From: an uncultured Collinsella sp.
GTDB taxonomy: Bacteria > Actinomycetota > Coriobacteriia > Coriobacteriales > Coriobacteriaceae
Direction of reading: 5' to 3'
DNA: 63,369 nucleotides
Assembly (NCBI GenBank): GCA_902494535.1
Contig: CABUTO010000007.1
Coordinates: 1-63,369, forward strand
Under the pieces are notes generated by a model. That model was not told the origin of the DNA and ran no database searches. It saw only the letters and a program-made list of their open reading frames with translations. The stretch's first letter is position 1. Each line of letters begins with the position of its first letter. Positions 8,018 to 15,946 of the stretch are shown piece by piece. Position numbers and translations under genes: made by a program.

Positions 8018-9100
8018 TTACCAGATGCTCGGCCAGAGACCAAGCGGGCCAGCGCCCAGGATGCCAAGGACGAAGAGCAGGAGAATGCCCTTGGTCGGGG
8101 TCCAGCTGTGCTTAGCGAACATGTAGTAAAGCAGCAGCGTAAGCATAAGCGGGACGAGCTTCGGGACGATGGTGTTGAGGGTGTCGGCAACAGAGAAGTT
8201 GACCGGATCCTCGGTAACGGTGCCGTAGGTCACGGACTCCATGCCGTTACCCAGATCGGTGACGCCGCACTCGACAGCGTTGCCGTCGGCATCGGAAGCG
8301 GTAAGGGCGTTGCCGTCCTTATCGGTCATGGCGATGGTACCGGCCTCAGCGGTCTCGGTATCGATGCCCTCCATACCGGTGAAGTTCTCGGCCTCCTTCT
8401 CGGAGACGATCACGGTAGTGGCGGAGAGGCCACGGGTGGTGCCGTTGGGGATCTCGAGGTTGATCTGGGTGCCACCCATGGTGACGACCAGGCAACCGAC
8501 GACGAAGACGCCCATGATGGAAGCGGCACGCGTGAAGGCCTGCATGTTGGCGGTCAGAGCGTCAATAGCGCTGGTGCCAAGCTTGTAGGACCAGTTCATG
8601 AGCCAGAAGCGCAGAGCGAACTGGACGGCGTTGAAGATCACCAGGAAGATGATCGGCGCAGCGGCGTTGCCGTTGATGGCCATGTTGGAGGTGATGCCGG
8701 CCGTGATAGGCACGAGCGTCAGCCAGAACAGGGCGTCACCGATACCACCGAGCGGGCCCATTGCGGCGACGCGGACGGCGCGGATCGTGGGGATGTCAAC
8801 CTTGTTCTGCTCGAGCGAAAGCACGATGCCCATAACAAAGGTGACGAGGAACGGGTGGGTGTTGAAGAACTCCAGGTTGTGGCTCATGGAAGCCGCGAGG
8901 TCGTTCTTGTTGGTGTGGATCTTCTCCAGACCGGGGATGATGGAGTAAAGCCAGCCAGCGGCCTGCATGCGCTCGTAGTTGAACGATGCCTGCAGGAAGC
9001 AGGAGCGCCAAGCCATCTTGTTGAGGGTCTTCTGGTCGAGCTGCGGAGCAGGAGTGAGATCCTCGTAGTGCTCCGGGATCACATACTCATTAGATGCCAT
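8018..9100 (-). CDS. PTS mannose/fructose/sorbose-family EIID
   Basis: The 360-aa membrane subunit forms the sugar channel with EIIC. It opens with the conserved LNKMAWRSCFLQASFNYERMQ stretch and keeps the GPLGGIGDALFW motif, then C-terminal membrane segments. ATG at 9100 was chosen because GGAGGTGA lies 9 nt upstream; the start overlaps the EIIC stop by 11 nt, a sign of coupling. It is long for the family (about 270-305 aa). The surplus is a hydrophilic, acidic segment of some 85 residues (about 215-300, rich in D, E, T and G) between two membrane segments, likely an extra loop. Confidence 0.9.
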   Translation of the reverse strand: MASNEYVIPEHYEDLTPAPQLDQKTLNKMAWRSCFLQASFNYERMQAAGWLYSIIPGLEKIHTNKNDLAASMSHNLEFFNTHPFLVTFVMGIVLSLEQNKVDIPTIRAVRVAAMGPLGGIGDALFWLTLVPITAGITSNMAINGNAAAPIIFLVIFNAVQFALRFWLMNWSYKLGTSAIDALTANMQAFTRAASIMGVFVVGCLVVTMGGTQINLEIPNGTTRGLSATTVIVSEKEAENFTGMEGIDTETAEAGTIAMTDKDGNALTASDADGNAVECGVTDLGNGMESVTYGTVTEDPVNFSVADTLNTIVPKLVPLMLTLLLYYMFAKHSWTPTKGILLLFVLGILGAGPLGLWPSIW

Positions 9101-9890
9101 CTTCGAAGTCACCTCCGTCAGAAACAGCTGCACCCTTCAGCTCGGTCTGCTGCTGGAAGTCCCAGAAAGCGATGCCGAAGCCGATGAGAGCGAGGATGAG
9201 CAGAGCAGGGGTTGCCAGCGAATCGTTGGCAACGGTGATGAGCGCGAGGCCAAAGCCCATGAGGAAGAAGCCCCACATATCGCGGTTCATCATAACCTTG
9301 AGCAGGACGGCGAAGCCGACGAAGCGCATCATGCCGCCTGCAGCGGACAGACCGGTCTGCAGCCAAGTCGGGATGGCAGAAGCGATGGTCTGACCGATGG
9401 TAGCGCCAGCGATGAAGAACAGGGTGACGACGACAGCGAAGATCAGGCCGAGCAGAGCCATGGCGAAGTAGTTCAGGCGCTCGATGCCCTTGGTGTCCGC
9501 GTTGTGAGCCATGTTATCGGCCGTGGACATAAGCGGGGACATAAGCGTGAAGACCAGGGTAACGCCAAGCTGGCCAAGCAGAGCGAACGGAATGGCGAGG
9601 CCGACTGCCGCGTTGGGCTCGAGGCCCGTGGCGATAGCGAGAATGGCTGCCATGATGCCGCCGATGACGGCGTTAGGCGGCTGAGCGCCTCCGATCGGCA
9701 TGTTGCCGATCGTCATGAGCTGATAAGTACCACCCACGAGAAGACCGGTGTTGAGGTCGCCAAGGATAAGACCGATGACGGCGCCGGTGACGATGGGCTG
9801 ATAGAGAGACTCGAGGAAGTCAAACTGGTCGATTGCCGCGATGAACGTGACGACGAAGACCAGAGCGATCTGGATGATCGAGTATTCCAT
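9090..9890 (-). CDS. PTS mannose/fructose/sorbose-family EIIC
   Basis: The 266-aa integral membrane permease subunit has many hydrophobic helices. The conserved LVGGTYQLMTIG-NMPIGGAQPPNAVIGG segment (about 50-80) lines the sugar pathway in this family, and a short acidic cytoplasmic tail ends the protein. GGAGGAG precedes the ATG. It lies between EIIB and EIID in the operon order A-YajC-B-C-D. Given the agaS, nagA and lacC-type neighbours the sugar is probably GalNAc or galactosamine, but the sequence alone does not fix specificity. Confidence 0.9.
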   Translation of the reverse strand: MEYSIIQIALVFVVTFIAAIDQFDFLESLYQPIVTGAVIGLILGDLNTGLLVGGTYQLMTIGNMPIGGAQPPNAVIGGIMAAILAIATGLEPNAAVGLAIPFALLGQLGVTLVFTLMSPLMSTADNMAHNADTKGIERLNYFAMALLGLIFAVVVTLFFIAGATIGQTIASAIPTWLQTGLSAAGGMMRFVGFAVLLKVMMNRDMWGFFLMGFGLALITVANDSLATPALLILALIGFGIAFWDFQQQTELKGAAVSDGGDFEDGI

Positions 9891-9980
9891 CTTGCTCCTC
9901 CTTTCAAAATGAATGTACGCACTTTGGATATCACGTACAGAACGTCAGGGTTTCACTCCTGACAACGTGGATCGCGAGGA

Positions 9981-10463
9981 TTACGAGAAGAGCTTGCTCG
10001 TGTCCTCAACAGGCGTGCTCGGAACGCGCCTGATCTCCAACTCCACCCCCAATTCCTGCAGCTCTTTAAACGCAGCGACATCCTCGTCGTTAACTGCGAC
10101 GGAGGTGGCGACTTGGCGCTTTCCTTCCGACATGTGCATGTTGCCGATGTTTACCTTCTTTATAGGCACACCGCCCTTGACGAGCGTAAGCACGTCTTCC
10201 GGTGTTTCGGCCACGATGAAGATCTTCTGGCGCGGGCTCGCCTTGCCAATGACGTCGATGGTCTTCTGCAGGGAGAAGAAACGCGTAGCGACGCCGGCGG
10301 GAGCGGCCATCTTCATGAGGTTCTGGCGCATGGTGTTGGACGCCACGTCGTCGTTGGCGACGAGGATGAGGTTGGAGCCCAGAGTGGAGTTCCACTGGGT
10401 GGCAACCTGACCATGAACCAGTCGGTTATCGATGCGGGTAAGAAGAATGTTGGGTTCTGCCAT
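9981..10463 (-). CDS. PTS mannose/fructose/sorbose-family EIIB
   Basis: The 160-aa cytoplasmic phosphocarrier passes phosphate from EIIA to the sugar. The motif RIDNRLVHGQV has the phosphorylatable His at residue 17, and the family segments VKGGVPIKKVNIGNMH and FKELQELGVELE are present. AAGGAAG precedes the ATG. A 90-nt gap separates it from EIIC. Its damaged paralogue lies at 244-738, which makes this the working copy in the window. Confidence 0.92.
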   Translation of the reverse strand: MAEPNILLTRIDNRLVHGQVATQWNSTLGSNLILVANDDVASNTMRQNLMKMAAPAGVATRFFSLQKTIDVIGKASPRQKIFIVAETPEDVLTLVKGGVPIKKVNIGNMHMSEGKRQVATSVAVNDEDVAAFKELQELGVELEIRRVPSTPVEDTSKLFS

Positions 10464-10499
10464 GTTGATCAGCTTCCTTTCGATATTTGCTGACGACAG

Positions 10500-10781
10500 T
10501 TACTTGATCTCCTGAATCGCGTAACGCGAAACATCTACGACGGCTCCGGATCGGACTTTGATCTGGACCTTCTCGCCTTCGATGCCTTTGACGGTTCCGT
10601 AGATACCGCCGGCGAAAAGAACCTCCTGACCCGGCTTGAGCTCGGTGTGCAGCTCCTTGAAGTACTTCTGCTTCTTCTTCATGTTGATTTGAGACCAGAT
10701 GGTGTAAATCAAGCCCATGATGGCAAGCAGACCTAAAAGGGCGACCGAGGAGCTCAGGACGTTGGCTCCGAAATCGGCCAT
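10500..10781 (-). CDS. YajC-like small membrane protein within the PTS operon
   Basis: The 93-aa protein has one N-terminal membrane segment (about 8-30), a basic linker (MKKKQKYFKEL) and the YajC core (LKPGQEVLFAGGIYGTVKGI, VQIKVRSGAVVDVSRYAI). Classical YajC is an accessory subunit of the Sec translocase (SecDF-YajC). Here no sec gene is near: the start overlaps the EIIA stop by one base (TAATG) and EIIB follows at 36 nt. A role in assembly or stability of the EIIC/EIID complex is a reasonable inference, but unproven. Confidence 0.82.
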   Translation of the reverse strand: MADFGANVLSSSVALLGLLAIMGLIYTIWSQINMKKKQKYFKELHTELKPGQEVLFAGGIYGTVKGIEGEKVQIKVRSGAVVDVSRYAIQEIK

Positions 10782-11224
10782 TAGATGCCGTCCTCGTCGC
10801 CGAAGATATCCTCTTCCTCGGAGCCGGCAACGGATGCGACCGTCTGGGCGGTGACGCCCGTCTGGCCAACGGTCACGGCCTGCTCGCCAAGCTCGGCGAG
10901 CGTGGCGTTGCCGCGGAGGAACAGAAGCTCAATAACCATGGGAAGGTTGGTGCCAGTCAGAACCTCGACGTTGTCGACGTCCTGGGCAATCATCATCGAC
11001 TGGTTGAACGGGGTGCCGCCAAGCAGGTCGGTAAAGACGAGCACGCCATCGCACTCCTCGCGCATGGCGGTAATAGCGGCGCGGAGATCCTCACCGTAGG
11101 AAGCAGCCTGGTCGCCCTCAAAAGGAACGACGGTAAAAGCGGGCTGGTCGCCGGCAACCATAGCGATAGCGCTAGCTAGGCCGGGTGCGAACTGTCCATG
11201 ACCGGTAAGAATAAAGCCAACCAT
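10781..11224 (-). CDS. PTS mannose-family EIIA
   Basis: The 147-aa cytoplasmic phosphocarrier accepts phosphate from HPr. FILTGHGQFAPGL places the phosphorylatable His at residue 9, and FTDLLGGTPFNQS is the second family motif. The C-terminus is an acidic tail (GSEEEDIFGDEDGI). It is the first gene of the operon. Upstream lie the operator-like CTGGTAGTAACCA site and a 700-nt non-coding stretch. Gene order and the one-base overlap with the YajC-like gene indicate coupled translation. Confidence 0.92.
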   Translation of the reverse strand: MVGFILTGHGQFAPGLASAIAMVAGDQPAFTVVPFEGDQAASYGEDLRAAITAMREECDGVLVFTDLLGGTPFNQSMMIAQDVDNVEVLTGTNLPMVIELLFLRGNATLAELGEQAVTVGQTGVTAQTVASVAGSEEEDIFGDEDGI

Positions 11225-11325
11225 TCAAATTTCCCTTCCGAAGGTGTGTACAATCTGAGTCCGATGATTTTCGGAAGCCAGCGGGCGCTCGCCCTTAAAG
11301 CTTCTTAGAAAGCGTTCTTTGAAGA

Positions 11326-11376
11326 CCAGTGGTTTCTAAACTGGTAGTAACCACGTGACGTGTTGTTGTCACTATA
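11326..11376 (-). promoter_or_regulatory. Promoter/operator region of the PTS operon
   Basis: CTGGTAGTAACCA (11341-11353) repeats the core of the agaS operator. A partial copy, ACCAGTGGTTT, begins at about 11326. TATAGT on the minus strand (11371-11376) is a candidate -10, which would place the operator just downstream of the transcription start. Two direct ACCAGTT copies occur farther out at 11621-11637. Confidence 0.55.
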
Positions 11377-11410
11377 TCACCCCAGAAGAGGTCGCTTTCG
11401 TTGATTCATA

Positions 11411-11677
11411 CGGTAAAACGTTTTTGCACCGCTCACGGTGATATTTCGACCGTTTACCGGTCGTTAACACTTCTACCTGCGGTTTTGAAACCGTTTCGAA
11501 ATGCTTTGGCAAAAGATCGGAACTTTTCCTGTCCCTAAACAACGCAGGGCGGCTAAAAATAGCGTGTAGAAAAATTGCAGGTCATTGTGAAGATATGTGA
11601 ATTGGTCTTTTTGACTTAATACCAGTTAGAACCAGTTTTGAGATTATCGGTGAACGGTAGTTTTCGACCGTTCACCG
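11411..11677. repeat. Cluster of CCGTTnACCG palindromes in a 700-nt gene-free stretch
   Basis: The stretch 11225-11926 has no convincing gene. It contains CACCG-CTCA-CGGTG (11427-11440), CGACCG-N5-CGGTCG (11447-11463) and a perfect 11-bp inverted repeat, CGGTGAACGGT/ACCGTTCACCG (11648-11658 and 11667-11677). All are variants of one word, which suggests binding sites for a second regulator. They differ from the CTGGT operator. Confidence 0.55.
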
Positions 11678-11926
11678 GTTACTTGCAATCGTTTGCAGTT
11701 GTTTTCCCAGATGAATTAGGGGAACCCGATGGAGCGCTCGCGCGATCACAGGAAATTTTGGCATTTGTCCTTATCCCCCACGCGCCAAACTCCGGCATCC
11801 AAAATGAGCTAATAGCTCACGCTAATCGTTTTCAATCATTACATACTCAGTATCCGTAATTATTTATCGTTTATCGTTAATTCTGATATGATACAAGTGT
11901 CATCCCAAACGCCGATTGGAGGGGTT

Positions 11927-12565
11927 ATGGTCCATCGAAACGCATCTATATCGAATGAAACCATCAGCCGCGAACAGACGGTAGCCAAACTGAGGAAGCT
12001 CGCTCGCATCTGCAAATGGGCCACGATCTGCATTACCACCGCGCTCGCTCTGGGGCTCCTCGCAGTCATTGCGATTGACCTTCTACTCATATTGCCTGGC
12101 CTCTCCCAAGGCCCGTGTCTCCAATCCGTAGAACTTCAAGCCGGCGAAGGGCCGTGCCTTGCTATCGTCGGTACCGATGTGCAGGCCCCACTTATGCTCG
12201 TCGCACACGATGGTCACACTGCCATAGGGAGCCTCTTGATGACATGTCTCGCGCTTACCATCGCGCTAAGCGTGCGCAGGCTTTTCTTCAACATTGAAAA
12301 GGAAGGCAGGCCCTTTGACCTTGAATGTAACCAGACACTTCGTCGAGTAGGACATTTATTCCTTATCGGCGGCGTTGCCGTGAGGCTTCTTGGCGCCGTA
12401 ATCACGGGAATGATACTCTCAGGATTTGGCGGCAGCTTTACGGATGCGTTCGTCGGCCAGTTATTCGAGCCCTCCATGCTCTTTGCAGGCCTGATTATTT
12501 GCCTGATTGCCAGCATCTTCCGCTACGGGTATATCCTGCAAAAACAAGATGACGAGTTGCTCTAG
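11927..12565 (+). CDS. DUF2975-family membrane protein
   Basis: The 212-aa protein has four hydrophobic segments (about 30-55, 95-115, 142-165 and 178-200) in the DUF2975 layout, with a conserved FFNIEKEGRPFDLECNQTL stretch between the second and third. DUF2975 proteins regularly pair with a small XRE regulator, as here (gene starts 9 nt downstream); the function is unknown. GGAGGGG lies just upstream of the ATG at 11927. A TATGAT box at 11887-11892 and tandem TTATCGT words at 11864-11877 are the probable promoter and operator. Confidence 0.82.
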   Translation: MVHRNASISNETISREQTVAKLRKLARICKWATICITTALALGLLAVIAIDLLLILPGLSQGPCLQSVELQAGEGPCLAIVGTDVQAPLMLVAHDGHTAIGSLLMTCLALTIALSVRRLFFNIEKEGRPFDLECNQTLRRVGHLFLIGGVAVRLLGAVITGMILSGFGGSFTDAFVGQLFEPSMLFAGLIICLIASIFRYGYILQKQDDELL

Positions 12566-12574
12566 GGGGAATCC

Positions 12575-12814
12575 ATGATTATTCTGCGGCTTGACCGCAT
12601 GCTCGCCGAACGCAAGATTTCATCCAAAGAGCTTGCGGAACGTGTGGGCATCTCCCAGGTCAATATGTCACGCATTAAGACGGGCAAGGTTTCTGCCATA
12701 CGTTTTTCAACTCTTGACGCGATATGCCGGGCACTCGACTGCCAACCGGGCGATGTACTGGAATATATATCCGACGATGAAGCCGATAGCCTTTTTGGGC
12801 TTAAAGATGAATAG
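12575..12814 (+). CDS. Small XRE/Cro-type helix-turn-helix regulator (YozG-like)
   Basis: The 79-aa protein is essentially a single HTH domain: LDRMLAERKISSKELAERVGI, then SQVNMSRIKTGKVSAIRF and LDAICRALDCQPGDVLEYI. This is the typical partner of DUF2975 membrane proteins and probably regulates the pair. The ATG follows the upstream stop by 9 nt with a GGGGGA site between. It is followed by a strong 16-bp hairpin. Confidence 0.88.
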   Translation: MIILRLDRMLAERKISSKELAERVGISQVNMSRIKTGKVSAIRFSTLDAICRALDCQPGDVLEYISDDEADSLFGLKDE

Positions 12815-12845
12815 CCATAATTAAACTGCCGATCACGCTCTCAAC

Positions 12846-12890
12846 GCAAATAGCCCGCCAGAACGACTTCCGTACTGGCGGGCTATTTGC
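12846..12890. terminator. Bidirectional terminator-like hairpin
   Basis: A perfect 16-bp inverted repeat (GCAAATAGCCCGCCAG and its complement, 13-nt loop) sits between convergent genes. The U tract is part of the stem base. Confidence 0.8.
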
Positions 12891-12928
12891 TGTCTATCGG
12901 CTAGATGCTCGATGAGCCGTGCAACTCT

Positions 12929-14014
12929 TTACGCAAACAGGCCGTAGATGCTGATGTTGGCCTTGGCGTAGAGGCCGTTAGCATACTCGGTCCACTTGGA
13001 GCTGGCGCTCGAAGCCTGCGAGGAATACTGCTGGTAGGCGGTGTAATAGGCGGTCATGGCCTGCTTATAGGTGGCGCTGTCGGCCGTAAAGGCATCATCG
13101 GCAAAGGCCTTGGCATAGGTGCTGTCGGCATCCTTCCAGGCGCCCTTCTCGCTATCCCACTCGTCGCCGGCAAGGTTGATGATGTAGTCGGCGTAGTCCT
13201 TGCTCGCGGTCTCCTCGTTGCCGTCAGCAGGCTCGGTCGGGGCGGTCGGCATGCTTGCGGAGCTGTCGCCGACCTTCTTCTTGTAGAGCTTCTGCAACGT
13301 CGCGGACTGGCGGACGATCTGCTTGGCCTGGTCCTTGGACACGCCATACTGCGTGGCCATGGTCTTGTAGTCCGAAGTGCCGATGGAATCCTCGGCGTAC
13401 TTCTTCATTTCCTTGGAAGAAACGGTAATGCCCTCGTCCTCGGCAGCATCCAGCAGGATCTTGTTGCGCACGTAGGACAGGATGACGTCGGCAGAAGGAG
13501 CAGTATAGTTGCCGTCACTATCCTTGACGGTGTCGAGGCTGTACTGGCTCTCGATGGCCTCACGCGCGGTGATGTCGCTCTTCTTGCCGTTGTAGCTATA
13601 GCTTGCCACGGTCGAATCGAGCTGGTCCTCGGTGAGGGTCGCCGAGCCAACACCCTTGCCGCCAAAACCACCGTTGCCGATAAAGAAGCCGACCACCGCA
13701 GCGATCACGATAGCGACCACAAAGGCGGCAATCATCGTCTTCTTGTGCTTGGATGTATGGTCGTCTTCGTCGGAGTCGTCGTCCTCGTCCTGCTCCTCGG
13801 GCATCAGATTCTCGTCAGCGGCATCCGCGGCAATCTGAGCCTCCAGGCGGGCGTCCTCCTCCTCGGCCGTCGTACCGGCAGCAATGTGCTCGGCAGACGT
13901 ACCGGCGACCAGATCGATCTTCTCGTCCTCATCACCGTCGGGTCCTTCGCCGCGCTCGATGATCTGGATGCCGTCGATCTCGTCCTTCTCGTCCTTCTTT
14001 TGAATCAGACCCAT
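12929..14014 (-). CDS. Membrane-anchored protein with SurA_N-like extracellular region
   Basis: The 361-aa protein has an acidic, low-complexity cytoplasmic N-terminus (1-90), one membrane anchor (about 93-114) and an extracytoplasmic helical region. Motifs such as DVILSYVRNKILLDAAEDEGITVSSKE and YGVSKDQAKQIVRQSATLQKLYKKKV resemble the SurA/trigger-factor N-terminal chaperone fold. No parvulin-type prolyl isomerase domain is seen. It may act on secreted proteins, but this is an inference from fold resemblance. AAGGAG precedes the ATG at 8 nt. It lies downstream of the isocitrate dehydrogenase operon but transcribed separately toward the convergent hairpin. Confidence 0.6.
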   Translation of the reverse strand: MGLIQKKDEKDEIDGIQIIERGEGPDGDEDEKIDLVAGTSAEHIAAGTTAEEEDARLEAQIAADAADENLMPEEQDEDDDSDEDDHTSKHKKTMIAAFVVAIVIAAVVGFFIGNGGFGGKGVGSATLTEDQLDSTVASYSYNGKKSDITAREAIESQYSLDTVKDSDGNYTAPSADVILSYVRNKILLDAAEDEGITVSSKEMKKYAEDSIGTSDYKTMATQYGVSKDQAKQIVRQSATLQKLYKKKVGDSSASMPTAPTEPADGNEETASKDYADYIINLAGDEWDSEKGAWKDADSTYAKAFADDAFTADSATYKQAMTAYYTAYQQYSSQASSASSKWTEYANGLYAKANISIYGLFA

Positions 14015-14052
14015 ATCAGTTACTCCTTGTTAGGAAACATAGTCCGCAATAG

Positions 14053-14081
14053 AATACGCCCGACAGAGCGCCGGGCGTATT
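14053..14081. terminator. Terminator-like hairpin after icd
   Basis: AATACGCCCG/CGGGCGTATT perfect arms 60 nt beyond the dehydrogenase stop. There is no clear T run, so efficiency is doubtful. Confidence 0.5.
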
Positions 14082-14140
14082 GATTCTTAGGTTATACGCA
14101 AACACTTAAGTACTATTTAGGCGTTTGCAGTCTGCATGCC

Positions 14141-15226
14141 TTAGGCCAGGTGCGCGATAACGGCATCGGCAAAGGCCTGCGTGCCCACAGCGCCCTCAAC
14201 GGAGCCGGTCTGGGCACGACGAACGTCGCCGGTAACCTGCTCACCCTCGTCGAGCGTGGTAGAAACGGCGGCGCGAATGCGATTGGCCGCGTCGTTCTCG
14301 CCCAGGTGATCGAGCATCATAGCCGCAGACAGAATCTCGGCCGTGGGGTTAGCGATATCCTGGCCAGCGATATCGGGCGCGGAGCCGTGCGTTGCCTCAA
14401 AGATTGCGCAGTCGGCACCGATGTTGGAGCCAGGAGCCATACCCAGACCGCCCACTAGGCCGGCGCACAGGTCGCTCACGATGTCGCCGTACAGGTTGGG
14501 CAGCACCAGGACATCGAAGTCGTTGGGGTTCTGGACCAGGCCCATGCAGGTGGCGTCGACAATCTTGTCGTTGAACTCGATATCGGGATAGTTGGCGGCC
14601 ACCTCGCGCGCCACGCGCAGGAACAGGCCGTCGGTCGCCTTCATGATGTTGGCCTTATGCACGGCCGTCACCTTTTTGCGGCCGCAGCGGCGAGCATACT
14701 CAAAGGCATACTCCACAATGCGGCGGCTCTTGGCGATGGAGATCGGCTTGATTGAAATGGCGGAATCAGCGGCGAAGGTCTTCTGACCCGAGCGCTCGAC
14801 AAGCTGCGAGAGCTCCTCGACCTCGGCAGCGCCCTCATCGAACTCGATGCCGGCGTAGAGGTCCTCGGTGTTCTCGCGCACGATGACCAGGTCGACGTCG
14901 CGGAAGCGCGAGCCGTCGCCCGGCTGCGACAGGCAGGGGCGCACGCAAGCGTACAGGTCGAAGTGCTTGCGCAGGGCCACGTTAACGCTGCGGAAACCCG
15001 TGCCGACCGGCGTGGTGATGGGGCCCTTGATGGCAACCTTGGTCTCGGCGACCGCATCGAGCACATGCTGGGGCAGCGGCGTGCCAAACTCGTCCATGAC
15101 GCCGGCGCCGGCCTCCTGGACATTCCAGTTGATCTGGACACCGGTGGCCTCGACCACGCGGCGCATGGCCTGCGTAATCTCGGGACCGATACCGTCACCG
15201 GGGATCAGGACTACATCGTGCGCCAT
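14141..15226 (-). CDS. Isocitrate/isopropylmalate dehydrogenase family, NAD-type isocitrate dehydrogenase
   Basis: The 361-aa enzyme has the family start VVLIPGDGIGPEI, the substrate loop SVNVALRKHFDLYACVRP (Ser and three Arg contact isocitrate), IVRENTEDLYAG, the catalytic Lys in VHKANIMK and the metal-binding Asp cluster in NLYGDIVSD. The DLYACVRP loop and length fit NAD-dependent isocitrate dehydrogenase better than LeuB, making 2-oxoglutarate for glutamate synthesis. An AGGAG site inside the end of the upstream HEAT gene (6-nt gap) shows operon coupling. Homoisocitrate or tartrate dehydrogenase are alternatives. Confidence 0.8.
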   Translation of the reverse strand: MAHDVVLIPGDGIGPEITQAMRRVVEATGVQINWNVQEAGAGVMDEFGTPLPQHVLDAVAETKVAIKGPITTPVGTGFRSVNVALRKHFDLYACVRPCLSQPGDGSRFRDVDLVIVRENTEDLYAGIEFDEGAAEVEELSQLVERSGQKTFAADSAISIKPISIAKSRRIVEYAFEYARRCGRKKVTAVHKANIMKATDGLFLRVAREVAANYPDIEFNDKIVDATCMGLVQNPNDFDVLVLPNLYGDIVSDLCAGLVGGLGMAPGSNIGADCAIFEATHGSAPDIAGQDIANPTAEILSAAMMLDHLGENDAANRIRAAVSTTLDEGEQVTGDVRRAQTGSVEGAVGTQAFADAVIAHLA

Positions 15227-15232
15227 AATCTG

Positions 15233-15931
15233 TTACTCCTCGTCTTCGGCGTCGTCAGATTTTTTAACGCTAGCACGCTTCTTCTTTTTGGAGAGATCCA
15301 GGCCAAAACGTTTAACAAGCATTTCGCAAATCTCGCTCGAACGGGCCTTGAGATAGCTGCCCTTACCGTTCTCGGCATCGAACTTAAGGCGCAGCGCGAG
15401 CTTCTCGGCGACCTCGGCGTCAATCTCGCCCTGGCCAAACTCGTACAGGCAACCGAGCATGTCGCGATACTCGAGGTCGCCGTGGTAGCACTGGATGGCC
15501 TCGTCCAGGATGGGCCAAGCCTCGCGCGAACGCTCGACGCTCGTGGCACCCCACACGCACAGCAGGCGGAAGGCGGCATAGCGCAGCGTGGAGGAAATCT
15601 CGTCGAACAGCGCGGTCTCGGCGCCCTCAAAGGCATCGCCCAGCTGCTCGGGGCAGGTGGTGGCGAGCGCCGCAAGGGCATCGAGGGCCTCCCAGCGGGT
15701 CTGAGCCTCGGGGCGGTCGAGCGCCTCGATCAGCGCGGGCACGCAGGGCACGACGCGCTGCGGATCGCGCTCGGCAAGCAGGTGCAGCACGCGGGCGGCA
15801 AACTGGCGGATGCGGCGCGTGGGGCAGCCGAGCTCCTTGACCAGACGGTCGACGGCGTTCTCGTTCTCCTCTGCCAGCTGAAGCTGTGCCAGCTCCTCGT
15901 CGGTGAGCTGTTCATCTTTGTTTTCTGCCAT
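15233..15931 (-). CDS. HEAT-repeat protein
   Basis: The 232-aa soluble protein has a charged, Glu-rich N-terminus, then helical pairs of the HEAT/armadillo kind between about 30 and 150 (RQFAARVLHLLAERDPQRVV, VPALIEALDRPEAQTRWEALDALAAL, ISSTLRYAAFRLLCVWG). The tail is basic then acidic (SKKKKRASVKKSDDAEDEE). Such repeats bind other proteins. It is the third gene of a four-gene unit ending with isocitrate dehydrogenase; gaps of 15 and 6 nt flank it. No specific function can be assigned. Confidence 0.75.
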   Translation of the reverse strand: MAENKDEQLTDEELAQLQLAEENENAVDRLVKELGCPTRRIRQFAARVLHLLAERDPQRVVPCVPALIEALDRPEAQTRWEALDALAALATTCPEQLGDAFEGAETALFDEISSTLRYAAFRLLCVWGATSVERSREAWPILDEAIQCYHGDLEYRDMLGCLYEFGQGEIDAEVAEKLALRLKFDAENGKGSYLKARSSEICEMLVKRFGLDLSKKKKRASVKKSDDAEDEE

Positions 15932-15946
15932 AGTTACCTCTTCTTA

